Positions 47,677-55,632 of a stretch of 64,000 bases of DNA are shown here, in pieces. The notes beneath the pieces are model-generated. The model was not told the DNA's origin, did no database searches, and saw nothing but the letters and a program-made list of their open reading frames with translations. Position numbers and translations under genes: made by a program. Each line of letters opens with the position of its first letter. The stretch's first letter is position 1. The DNA is from RPQJ01 sp963748985 (GTDB taxonomy: Bacteria; Pseudomonadota; Gammaproteobacteria; Steroidobacterales; Steroidobacteraceae): NCBI GenBank assembly GCA_963748985.1, contig CAVVKQ010000026.1:84816-148815 (forward strand). The letters run 5' to 3'.

Positions 47677-48528
47677 ATGAATTATCGCCACGCGTTCCAT
47701 GCGGGGAACTTCGCGGACGTGCTGAAGCACGTCGTGCTCATGATGCTCGTCGAGCACCTCAAGAAAAAGCCCGCGCCGTTCTTCTACCTCGACACGCATG
47801 CCGGCGGCGGCACGTACGACTTGAGCCTCGGCGAATCCCAGCGCAGTGGTGAGTACAAGCACGGCATCGGCCGGTTGCTCGAGTTTCCCGAAGCCGCGCT
47901 CGCCCCGGAACTCGCGGATTACGTGCGCCTGGTCAAGGCGTGCGCAGGAGCCGGTCGCAGCGCGATCACAGCTTACCCCGGCTCGCCTACCATCGTCGGG
48001 AGAATGCGTCGCAGCACCGATCGGCTGGTGCTCGCGGAAACTCATGCCCGAGAAGCGATGGCGCTGCGCTCGACGCTGGGCCGGCAGAAACTCGTGTCGA
48101 TCGTCGAAACCGATGGCTACGCCGCGCTGAAGGCACAATTGCCGCCACGCGAGAACCGCGGCCTCGTGCTGATCGATCCACCCTTCGAGTCGGACACCGA
48201 GTTCGACCGCATCCTGTCCGCGCTCGAAACCGGCTACGAACGCTGGCCGACGGGCACGTACTGCATCTGGTACCCGCTCACGGAACGCGCTGCGCCGCTG
48301 CGTTTCCGCCGCAATCTCGAAGGATCGGGTATCCGCAAGGTGCTCGACGTCACACTGAGCGTAATGCCGGACGATGCGGCCGTGGGCCTGCGCGGTTCAG
48401 GCCTCGTGATCGTGAATCCGCCGTGGATGCTCGATGAGCGGCTTACAGAATTGATGCCGGACCTGCACCGACTGCTGGTGCCCGACGGCGCGGGCGGCAC
48501 CAGCGTGGAGTGGTGGATCGGCGAGTAA
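47677..48528 (+). CDS. rlmJ: 23S rRNA m6A2030 methyltransferase RlmJ
   Basis: 283 residues. The diagnostic opening is MNYRHAFHAGNFADVLKHVV. The SAM site is FFYLDTHAGGGTYDL and the catalytic motif is GLVLIDPPFESDTEFDRI (DPPF, the N6-adenine methyltransferase signature). GSGLVIVNPPWMLDE is near the C-terminus. It methylates A2030 of 23S rRNA. The stop codon is directly followed by a heptad-repeat element. Confidence 0.96.
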   Translation: MNYRHAFHAGNFADVLKHVVLMMLVEHLKKKPAPFFYLDTHAGGGTYDLSLGESQRSGEYKHGIGRLLEFPEAALAPELADYVRLVKACAGAGRSAITAYPGSPTIVGRMRRSTDRLVLAETHAREAMALRSTLGRQKLVSIVETDGYAALKAQLPPRENRGLVLIDPPFESDTEFDRILSALETGYERWPTGTYCIWYPLTERAAPLRFRRNLEGSGIRKVLDVTLSVMPDDAAVGLRGSGLVIVNPPWMLDERLTELMPDLHRLLVPDGAGGTSVEWWIGE

Positions 48529-48529
48529 A

Positions 48530-48689
48530 GGGGCTAGGGGTTAGGGGATAGGGGTTAGTCGGATGTGCAGTGACTGCATAACGATCAGCGGCGTCATTGC
48601 GGCAAGAGACCGGGATGTCAGACTGGCCCGATCTTCCGACTAACCCCTAACCCCTAACCCCTAACCCCTAACCCCTAACCCCTAACCCC
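48530..48689. repeat. inverted G4-type heptad-repeat element between rlmJ and tag
   Basis: The left arm (48530-48557) is GGGGCTA, GGGGTTA, GGGGATA and GGGGTTA. A core of about 80 bp opens GTCGGATG and closes with TTCCGAC. The right arm (48640-48689) is seven units of TAACCCC, one of them with five C. The TAG stop of the convergent tag gene (48682-48684) is made by the repeat itself. This is the longest member of the family in the window. Confidence 0.93.
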
Positions 48690-49404
48690 TTCCTTTCACT
48701 TCCGCGTAGCGGAAGCACGTCACCACGTGATCATTCACCATGCCGGTCGCCTGCATGTGCGCATACATGATCGTGGAACCCACGAACTTGAAGCCACGCC
48801 GCTGCAGGTCCTTGCTGAACGCATCAGACTCCGCCGAAGTCGCCGGCACCTGTGACATCTCACGCCATCGGTTGACGATCGGCTGGCCGCCGACGAACTG
48901 CCAGCTGTATTTTGCGAAGCTGCCAAACTCTTCCTGCACCTCGAGGAAGCACCGCGCATTGGTGATCGCAGCCGCGATCTTCAGCCGGTTGCGCACGATG
49001 CCCGGGAACTGCAGCAGCTTCTCGACCTTGCGCGAATCGAACTTCGCCACCTTCACCGCATCGAAACCGGCAAACGATTCGCGGTACCCCTCGCGCTTGC
49101 GCAGGATCGTCGACCAGCTGAGACCGGCTTGCGCGCCTTCCAGGATCAGGAACTCGAACAGCCGGCGATCGTCGTGCACTGGCACTCCCCACTCCCGGTC
49201 GTGATAGGCGATGTACTCCGCGCTCATGCCGGAGTACGACCAGCCGCACCGGGGTCGCGCATCGGGGGCCAAAGGCGGTGCCTGAACCGCAGCAGCCTTG
49301 GGTGTTTTGACCCTGTGAACAGGCTTCCGGGTGGCCTTGGCGGCGGGAGTCTTTGCGCGGCCAGAGGCTGCAGGCAGTCGGGTCGAACGGGTTTTCGTGC
49401 TCAT
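48682..49404 (-). CDS. tag: DNA-3-methyladenine glycosylase I
   Basis: 240 residues. The first 50 or so are a basic Lys/Arg/Ala/Pro-rich extension absent from the E. coli enzyme. The Tag fold then begins with RCGWSYSGMSAEYIAYHDRE, followed by LFEFLILEGAQAGLSWSTIL and the zinc-binding end NDHVVTCFRY. It removes 3-methyladenine from alkylated DNA. The C-terminus (EVKGRG) and stop codon are formed where the coding sequence runs into the heptad repeat. It is divergent from hemB. Confidence 0.94.
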   Translation of the reverse strand: MSTKTRSTRLPAASGRAKTPAAKATRKPVHRVKTPKAAAVQAPPLAPDARPRCGWSYSGMSAEYIAYHDREWGVPVHDDRRLFEFLILEGAQAGLSWSTILRKREGYRESFAGFDAVKVAKFDSRKVEKLLQFPGIVRNRLKIAAAITNARCFLEVQEEFGSFAKYSWQFVGGQPIVNRWREMSQVPATSAESDAFSKDLQRRGFKFVGSTIMYAHMQATGMVNDHVVTCFRYAEVKGRG

Positions 49405-49505
49405 ACGCGGATTCTGCCCTTGACGATACGGCGATTGCGTTCTTTTCGCGGCCGGTCCCGCTCGGGTATAAAGTCTGGATTCCGATCGAAAAAGCGCCTG
49501 CCTCC

Positions 49506-50522
49506 ATGACCCACCCCGACGCCCCCGGCCAGTTCCCTCGTGTCCGCATGCGCCGCATGCGCCGCGACGCCTTCTCGCGCCGCATGATGCGGGAGACGGT
49601 GCTGACGCCGGACGACTTCATCTACCCGGTGTTCGTCATGGAAGGTACGAAACAGCGCGTGGCGATCCCCTCGATGCCGGGTATCGAGCGCGTGTCCGTG
49701 GATGAACTGGTCCGCGAGGCCGAGGCAGTCGCGCGCCTCGGCATCCCGGCACTCGCCCTCTTCCCGGTCACACCGCCCGAGGTGAAGAGCCTCGACGGCC
49801 GGGAAGCCTGGAATCCCGATGGCCTGGCACAACGCGCCGTGCGTGCGATCAAGAAAGCCGTGCCGGAACTCGGCGTGGTGACCGACGTCGCGCTCGATCC
49901 TTTCACCACCCACGGCCAGGACGGCATCATCGATGGGACCGGATACGTCATGAACGACGTGACGGTCGCCGCGCTCGTGCAGCAGGGCCTCTCTCATGCG
50001 GAAGCAGGTGCAGATGTAGTAGCTCCCTCCGACATGATGGACGGCCGCATCGGTGCGCTGCGCGACGCGCTCGAAGCCGCGGGCCACATCCATACGCGCA
50101 TCCTCGCCTACTCCGCCAAGTATGCGTCGAGCTACTACGGCCCGTTCCGCGACGCGGTGGGCTCGGCCGGCAACCTCGGCAAGGGCAACAAGTACAACTA
50201 TCAGATGGATCCGTGCAATTCGGACGAGGCGCTGCGCGAAGTCGAGCTCGACCTCGCCGAGGGCGCCGATATGGTGATGGTGAAGCCCGGGATGCCGTAC
50301 CTCGACATCGTGCGCCGCGTTAAAGATCGCTTCGGCGCGCCGACATTCGTGTACCAGGTCAGCGGCGAGTACGCGATGCACATGGCCGCGGCACAGAACG
50401 GCTGGCTCGACGAGCGCGCGGTCGCGCTGGAGTCGCTCGGCAGCATCAAGCGCGCGGGTGCCGACGGGATCCTGACCTATTTTGCGAAGCGTGCGGCAGA
50501 ATGGCTCAAGGAACGGGGTTAG
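49506..50522 (+). CDS. hemB: delta-aminolevulinic acid dehydratase (porphobilinogen synthase)
   Basis: 338 residues. The two Schiff-base lysines lie in ILAYSAKYASSYYGPFRDA and MVMVKPGMPYLDIV. The metal loop reads VALDPFTTHGQDG, without the Cys triad of zinc enzymes. This is therefore the Mg2+-type seen in Pseudomonas. It condenses two 5-aminolevulinate to porphobilinogen. The start at ATG 49506 gives an Arg/Met-rich N-terminal arm (RVRMRRMRRDAFSRRM). The TAG stop is inside the following heptad repeat. Confidence 0.96.
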   Translation: MTHPDAPGQFPRVRMRRMRRDAFSRRMMRETVLTPDDFIYPVFVMEGTKQRVAIPSMPGIERVSVDELVREAEAVARLGIPALALFPVTPPEVKSLDGREAWNPDGLAQRAVRAIKKAVPELGVVTDVALDPFTTHGQDGIIDGTGYVMNDVTVAALVQQGLSHAEAGADVVAPSDMMDGRIGALRDALEAAGHIHTRILAYSAKYASSYYGPFRDAVGSAGNLGKGNKYNYQMDPCNSDEALREVELDLAEGADMVMVKPGMPYLDIVRRVKDRFGAPTFVYQVSGEYAMHMAAAQNGWLDERAVALESLGSIKRAGADGILTYFAKRAAEWLKERG

Positions 50523-50639
50523 GGGTTGGGGGATAGGGGCCAGTCGAAACGTCGCGCCTGCGACGCAGATTGAACCGTCCAACTAACACCGCACCTCTGA
50601 CTAACCCCTAACCCCTATAACCCCTAACCCCTATTCCCT
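50515..50639. repeat. inverted G4-type heptad-repeat element between hemB and aroE
   Basis: The left arm (50515-50542) is GGGGTTA, GGGGTTG, GGGGATA and GGGGCCA. The core opens GTCGAAAC and includes CCAACTAAC. The right arm (50602-50639) has about five units of TAACCCC or TATTCCC type. It covers the hemB stop at its left edge and reaches the base before the aroE ATG, so aroE has no ordinary Shine-Dalgarno. It is the fifth member of the family. Confidence 0.92.
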
Positions 50640-51497
50640 ATGCCTGACTCCTACGCCCTCTTCGGCTATCCGGTCTATCACAGCTGGTCGCCGTTCATCC
50701 ACGGTCTGTTCGCACGGCAGACGGGGCAGGACATGGAGTACCGGCTGCATGAAGCAGCACCGGATCAGTTCCGTCACGACCTGCTCGAGTTCTTTTTCGA
50801 GCAAGGCGGGTGCGGCGCGAACATCACGCTGCCGCACAAGCGCGCCGCCGCCGACCTGGTCAATGAACTCACGCCCCGGGCCCAGCGCGCGGATGCCGTC
50901 AATACCGTCCTGCGTCGCGACGGCGAATTGATCGGCGACAACACGGATGGTGTCGGCCTTGTCACCGATCTCACGCAGAACCTCCGGCTGCGGCTCACAT
51001 CGCCACGCATACTGATGCTGGGCGCCGGCGGCGCGGCGCGCGGCGCGATCGGGCCCTTGCTGGAGCTGAAGCCGTCGACCCTCGTGATCGCCAATCGCAC
51101 GGCCGGGCGCGCCATTGCGCTGGCCGAGGAGTTCTCCGGGCTCGGAGAAGTGAGCGGCGCTGCCTTCGACGGTGTCGAGCCGCTCGAACCGTTCGACCTG
51201 GTCATCAATGCAACATCGGCCAGCCTGAAAGGCGAGGTGCCGCCGATCCATTCCCACGCCGTGGACAGGGCCACTGCGTGCTACGACATGGCGTACGGGA
51301 TCGGCGAAACGCCGTTCACGCAATGGGCCCGTGATCGCGGCTTGACCAGGGTGGCACAGGGTTGGGGCATGCTCGTGGAACAGGCGGCCGAAGCGTTCTT
51401 CGTCTGGCGCGGCGTGCGCCCGCAGACGCGGCCCGTGCTGGAAGCGTTGCACGCCCGCGCTATGTACCTGGCGGCAACTGCGAATACTGGTTCTTGA
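50640..51497 (+). CDS. aroE: shikimate dehydrogenase
   Basis: 285 residues. Substrate-site motifs are YALFGYPVYHSWSPFIHGLF and the catalytic Lys in GANITLPHKRAA. The NADP-binding glycine motif is LMLGAGGAARGAIGPLL with VIANRTAGRA, and DNTDGVGLVTDL is also present. It reduces 3-dehydroshikimate in aromatic amino-acid synthesis. The ATG at 50640 directly abuts the heptad repeat. The 3' end overlaps the convergent carbonic-anhydrase gene by 38 bp. Confidence 0.95.
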   Translation: MPDSYALFGYPVYHSWSPFIHGLFARQTGQDMEYRLHEAAPDQFRHDLLEFFFEQGGCGANITLPHKRAAADLVNELTPRAQRADAVNTVLRRDGELIGDNTDGVGLVTDLTQNLRLRLTSPRILMLGAGGAARGAIGPLLELKPSTLVIANRTAGRAIALAEEFSGLGEVSGAAFDGVEPLEPFDLVINATSASLKGEVPPIHSHAVDRATACYDMAYGIGETPFTQWARDRGLTRVAQGWGMLVEQAAEAFFVWRGVRPQTRPVLEALHARAMYLAATANTGS

Positions 51498-52002
51498 GCA
51501 GCACGTAATCTCCTGCCATCTTCGGGATGCGCGCAATCTCTTCGGGCCGCAACTCGCGCGATCGCCGCGCGGGATTGCCGACGTACAGGTAACCCGATTC
51601 GAGTTGCTTGCCCGGCGTGACGACACTGCCGGCTCCGATGATCACGTCGCTGGCAACTGCGACGCCATCCAGCACGATGGCGCCGATGCCGACCAGCACG
51701 CGGTCCGCAATGGTGCAGCCGTGCAGCGCGACCTTGTGACCGATGACGACGTCCTCGCCAAGGATCGTGGCCCAGCCTGCGTCGTTGCCCGGGTAGGGGC
51801 GCGAGACGTGGATAATGCTGCCGTCCTGGACGTTGCTGCGGGCGCCGATGCGGATTCGATTGACGTCGCCGCGGACCAGCACGAACGGCCAGATCGAAGC
51901 ATCTGCACCGAGCACTACGTCGCCGATGACCAGCGCCGCAGGATCGACCCACGCGCCCGGACCCAGGGTGGGAGACACGCCGCGATAGGTTCGAATCGCC
52001 AT
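51460..52002 (-). CDS. gamma-class carbonic anhydrase-like hexapeptide-repeat protein
   Basis: 180 residues forming a left-handed beta-helix (WVDPAALVIGDVVLGADASI and following hexapeptides). Zinc ligands typical of the family appear as His in GSIIHVS and in the VVIGHKVALHGC segment. Relatives include YrdA, CaiE and PaaY. The ATG at 52002 is chosen; an upstream ATG at 52038 adds 12 unlike residues. aroE-yrdA proximity is conserved in gammaproteobacteria. Actual CO2 hydration activity is uncertain. Confidence 0.9.
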   Translation of the reverse strand: MAIRTYRGVSPTLGPGAWVDPAALVIGDVVLGADASIWPFVLVRGDVNRIRIGARSNVQDGSIIHVSRPYPGNDAGWATILGEDVVIGHKVALHGCTIADRVLVGIGAIVLDGVAVASDVIIGAGSVVTPGKQLESGYLYVGNPARRSRELRPEEIARIPKMAGDYVLLKNQYSQLPPGT

Positions 52003-52121
52003 GCTGGACCGTTCGCTGTTCCCGGATCTGGGACGCACAGTCTAGACGCTGCCACCGGGCAACCGGCAATCTAGCCGCTCGCGGGGGCACTCCCGCCCCG
52101 GAAAACGACACGGAGCCGCCG

Positions 52122-52694
52122 ATGCTGATCATGCTGTTGCTGTTTGTTGCGCTGCTGTTCGTGGCGGCCGTCTACCTCGTTCGCATCTATAACGGGCTGA
52201 TCGCGCTGCGCGAGAACGTGCGCAAAGCCTGGGCCAACATCGACGTGCTGCTGACACAGCGCCACGACGAGCTACCGAAGCTGGTCGAAACCTGCAAGCG
52301 GTACATGCAGTACGAGCAGGAAACGCTGGAGCGCGTGATGCAGGCGCGCTCCGCGGTGTTCACGGCGCAGAATCGCGGGGACGTTGCCGCGGTCGGCGCG
52401 GCTGAGGACCAGTTGCGCCAGGGGCTCGGCCGGTTGTTCGCGGTGGCGGAGAACTACCCGGAACTCAAGGCGGACAACGGCTTCCGCCACCTGCAGACGC
52501 GCATTTCCGAACTGGAAGAGGCGATCGCGGACCGCCGCGAGCTCTACAACGAGTCGGTGAATCTCAACAACATCCGCATCCAGACCTTCCCCGACCTGCT
52601 GGTCGCGCGCACGTTCGAGTTCAAGCCGGCGCAACTGCTCGAATTCAGCGCAGAGCAGAAACGCGACGTGGACCTGGGCAAGCTCTTTGGCTGA
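52122..52694 (+). CDS. lemA: LemA family membrane protein
   Basis: 190 residues. An N-terminal membrane helix (LIMLLLFVALLFVAAVYLV) is followed by the LemA helical bundle: IYNGLIALRENVRKAWANID, HDELPKLVETCKRYM, YPELKADNGFRHLQTRISEL and YNESVNLNNIRIQTFPDLLV. The role is unclear; LemA proteins often pair with GIDE-domain or protease partners. It overlaps the next gene by 8 bp. Confidence 0.94.
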   Translation: MLIMLLLFVALLFVAAVYLVRIYNGLIALRENVRKAWANIDVLLTQRHDELPKLVETCKRYMQYEQETLERVMQARSAVFTAQNRGDVAAVGAAEDQLRQGLGRLFAVAENYPELKADNGFRHLQTRISELEEAIADRRELYNESVNLNNIRIQTFPDLLVARTFEFKPAQLLEFSAEQKRDVDLGKLFG

Positions 52695-53586
52695 GAGCGA
52701 TTTCTGGTTCTGGCTGCTGACGCTCGGCGTCGCCGTCGTGGCCGGCGGCGCAGCGGCGCTGCGCTGGCTCAAGATCGCCCGGCTCATCGAAGACACGCCG
52801 ACGTCGCGGATTCGATCGGCGGCGCAGGGCTACGTCGAACTCGCGGGCAATGGCCTGCCCCTGCCGGGCACGAAGAATCCCGCGCCGCTTACGCAACGGC
52901 CATGTATCTGGTGGACCTACAGGATCTCGAAACGGACCGAACGCGGCACGGGCAAGAGCCGGCGGAAGAGCTGGCAGACCATTGCGTCGGGCACGTCGTC
53001 GGTCGCTTTCCTGCTCGACGACGGGACCGGCGAGTGCATCGTGCAGCCCGACGGCGCCGAAGTCGTGCCGACCGAATCGACCACCTGGTACGGCGACACG
53101 CCCTGGCCTGCGTCGGGACCGGGCAAGGGACTGTCACTGACCGGCGGCCGCGGCTTTCGCTATGTCGAAGACCGAATCTACGAGCACGAGCGCCTGTATG
53201 CCCTGGGCGATTTTCGTTCGACGGCATCGTCCGGCGAACCGGACCCTCAGGTGGAACTGGTCCAGGTGCTCGCGCAATGGAAACAGGACCAGCCCGCCCT
53301 GCTGCAGCGCTTCGACCAGGACGGTGACGGCAGGATCGACCCGGTCGAGTGGGAAGCCGCAAGGCAGGAGGCTCGGCGCGCGCTCACGCAGCGGGGCGCT
53401 GAGCGCCCTCCCCGGCAGAACTACCACGTCCTGTGCCGTCCGGACGGGGACCGGCTGTTCCTGCTCGCCGCGTTGCCACCTGGCGACCTGACCCGCCGTT
53501 ACCGCAGGCGCGCAGCCTTCGCTTTCCTGGGGTTCGTCGCTGCCGTGTACGCGCTCGGCTGGCTGCTGCAGAGCGGGTTCGGCTGA
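52687..53586 (+). CDS. GIDE-domain membrane protein with an inserted EF-hand
   Basis: 299 residues. N-terminal (FWFWLLTLGVAVVAGGAAAL) and C-terminal (AFAFLGFVAAVYALGWLLQ) membrane helices flank a GIDE-like domain (GYVELAGNGLPLPG, RPCIWWTYRISKR, ECIVQPDGAEVVPT). Within it is a canonical EF-hand loop, DQDGDGRIDPVE at about residues 216-227, with Asp at 1, 3, 5 and 9 and Glu at 12. That suggests Ca2+ binding. There is no RING domain, unlike eukaryotic MUL1. The TTG start at 52687 is coupled to the lemA stop. The LemA-GIDE pair is recurrent and likely forms a membrane complex. Confidence 0.88.
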   Translation: MAESDFWFWLLTLGVAVVAGGAAALRWLKIARLIEDTPTSRIRSAAQGYVELAGNGLPLPGTKNPAPLTQRPCIWWTYRISKRTERGTGKSRRKSWQTIASGTSSVAFLLDDGTGECIVQPDGAEVVPTESTTWYGDTPWPASGPGKGLSLTGGRGFRYVEDRIYEHERLYALGDFRSTASSGEPDPQVELVQVLAQWKQDQPALLQRFDQDGDGRIDPVEWEAARQEARRALTQRGAERPPRQNYHVLCRPDGDRLFLLAALPPGDLTRRYRRRAAFAFLGFVAAVYALGWLLQSGFG

Positions 53587-53619
53587 ATCCAGGGCCGCCG
53601 CGCCGCTAGAATGGAGGGC

Positions 53620-55632
53620 ATGGACAACCCCCTCCTGCACGACGCGAACCTGCCCGCCTTTCTTGCGCTACGCCCGGAACACATCGAACCTGCCATCCGG
53701 CAGGTACTGGAAGAAAATCGGCGGGGATTGCAGGAGCTGCTCGATTCGGGCGCCGAGGGCTGGGACGGCATCGTCGTTCCCATCGAACGGATGCAGCATC
53801 GGCTTGCGCGCACCTGGTCGCCCGTGGGTCACCTCAATGGCGTCGCCAACGGCGACGAACTGCGGGCGGCCTACAACACGTGCCTGCCGCTGCTCACCGC
53901 GTATCACACCGAGATCGCGCAGAACGCGGCGCTGTGCGCGGCCTACCAGCGCATCAAGGACACGCAATACCCCGACCTGAAGCCGGAGCAGCGCAAGCTC
54001 GTCGACAACGCGCTGCGTGACTTCCGCCTCTCTGGTGTCGCGCTTGCACCCGACCGCAAGCAGCGTTTCCGCGAACTCATGGAGCGCCTGTCGACGGCGC
54101 AGGCAAAGTTCGACGAGAACGTGCTCGACGCCACCAACGCCTGGACGCGCGACGTCGAAGTGGCGACTGAACTCGACGGCTTGCCTGCCGCCGTCATCGC
54201 CCGTGCGCGTGCCGCAGCCGAGAAGGCCGGTCGCAGCGGCTGGTTGTTCACGCTCGACGCACCCAATTACCAGGCGGTACTGACGCATGCCGAAAACCGG
54301 CAGCTGCGCCAGGCCTTCTATACGGCATGGCTCACGCGCGCCTCCGAGCAAGGTCCGGCGCAGTGGGACAATACGGCGCTGATCGAGGAAATTCTCGCGC
54401 TGCGGCACGAGGCTGCGCAGCTCGCGGGTTTCGCCAGCTTCGCGGAGTACTCGCTGGCCACCAAGATGGCGCGCGATCCCGCCGAGGTGCTGGAGTTCCT
54501 GCGTCGGCTGGCGCGCCTGTGCCGGCCGGCCGCGCAGCGTGAGTTCGCCGATCTTGAGGCGTTCGCTGGCACAAGGCTCGAGGCCTGGGATGTGGCGTTC
54601 CACTCGGAGCGCCTCAAGCGCGAGCGCCTGGCCGTCTCGGAAGAGGATCTGCGTCCGTACTTCCCGATGCCGCGCGTGCTGGAGGGCCTGTTTGCCGTGG
54701 CGCAGCGTCTCTATGGCGTGCGCATCAGGGAACGCAAGGGCGTCGAGGTGTATCAGCCCGACGTCCACTTCTACGACATCATCGGCGACGACGGCGAACC
54801 TCGCGGTGGGTTCTTCCTCGACCTGTACGCGCGACCGAAGAAGCGCGGCGGCGCCTGGATGGACGAATGCCTGGGCCGGATCGACCTGGCCGGTGCGCAA
54901 GCGCTGCCGATCGCTTACCTCGTCTGCAACTTCACCCCGCCAGGGGCAGACCGGCCTTCGCTGCTGACGCACTACGAAGTGCTGACGATGTTCCACGAAT
55001 TCGGCCACGGCCTGCATCACATGCTGACGCGCGTGGATTTCCCAAGCGTGGCCGGCATCAACGGCGTGCCGTGGGATGCCGTCGAGCTGCCGAGCCAGTT
55101 CATGGAGAACTTCGCGTGGCGCGAGGAAGTGCTGCCGCTGATCTCGAGCCACGTCGAGACCGGTGCACCGCTGCCGCTCGAGGCGCTGCGCAAGCTGCAG
55201 GCAACGCGCTCGTTCCAGGCCGGCATGCAGTCGGTCCGGCAGCTCGAGTTCGCGCTGTTCGATTTCCGGCTGCACGCCGAATTCTCGCCCGAACACGGCT
55301 CGCGGTTGATGCAGACGCTCGCCGAGGTGCGTGACGAGGTGGCCGTCGTGCGTCCGCCGGCGTTCAACCGCTTCCCGCACAGCTTCCAGCACATCTTCTC
55401 GGGCGGGTACGCCGCCGGCTACTACAGCTACAAGTGGGCCGAAGTGCTGTCGGCGGACGCCTTCGGCGCGTTCGAGGAATCGGGCATCTTTGATGCTGCG
55501 ACTGCCCGCCGCTTCCTCGCCTCGATCCTGGAGCGCGGCGGCAGCCGCGATGCGATGGAAGCGTTCGTCGAATTCAGGGGCCGCAAGCCCGAACTCGAGC
55601 CGCTGTTACGGCAGCTGGGCCTGGCGGCATGA
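53620..55632 (+). CDS. prlC: oligopeptidase A (M3 metallopeptidase)
   Basis: 670 residues, colinear with E. coli PrlC. The zinc site is MFHEFGHGLHHMLTRVDFPS, with the third ligand Glu further on. Other landmarks are VDNALRDFRLSGVALAPDRK, VPWDAVELPSQFMENFAWRE and SGGYAAGYYSYKWAEVLSAD. It cleaves cytosolic peptides, including signal-peptide fragments. The ATG at 53620 (MDNPLL) matches the family start; ATG 53611 is the alternative. It overlaps xthA by ATGA. Confidence 0.95.
   Translation: MDNPLLHDANLPAFLALRPEHIEPAIRQVLEENRRGLQELLDSGAEGWDGIVVPIERMQHRLARTWSPVGHLNGVANGDELRAAYNTCLPLLTAYHTEIAQNAALCAAYQRIKDTQYPDLKPEQRKLVDNALRDFRLSGVALAPDRKQRFRELMERLSTAQAKFDENVLDATNAWTRDVEVATELDGLPAAVIARARAAAEKAGRSGWLFTLDAPNYQAVLTHAENRQLRQAFYTAWLTRASEQGPAQWDNTALIEEILALRHEAAQLAGFASFAEYSLATKMARDPAEVLEFLRRLARLCRPAAQREFADLEAFAGTRLEAWDVAFHSERLKRERLAVSEEDLRPYFPMPRVLEGLFAVAQRLYGVRIRERKGVEVYQPDVHFYDIIGDDGEPRGGFFLDLYARPKKRGGAWMDECLGRIDLAGAQALPIAYLVCNFTPPGADRPSLLTHYEVLTMFHEFGHGLHHMLTRVDFPSVAGINGVPWDAVELPSQFMENFAWREEVLPLISSHVETGAPLPLEALRKLQATRSFQAGMQSVRQLEFALFDFRLHAEFSPEHGSRLMQTLAEVRDEVAVVRPPAFNRFPHSFQHIFSGGYAAGYYSYKWAEVLSADAFGAFEESGIFDAATARRFLASILERGGSRDAMEAFVEFRGRKPELEPLLRQLGLAA

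Noticed and set aside
48530..48689. Telomere-like or CRISPR-like interpretation of the TAACCCC arrays
   Set aside because: Units are contiguous 7-mers without spacers, in inverted pairs inside a bacterial chromosome. There are no cas genes and no replicon end.
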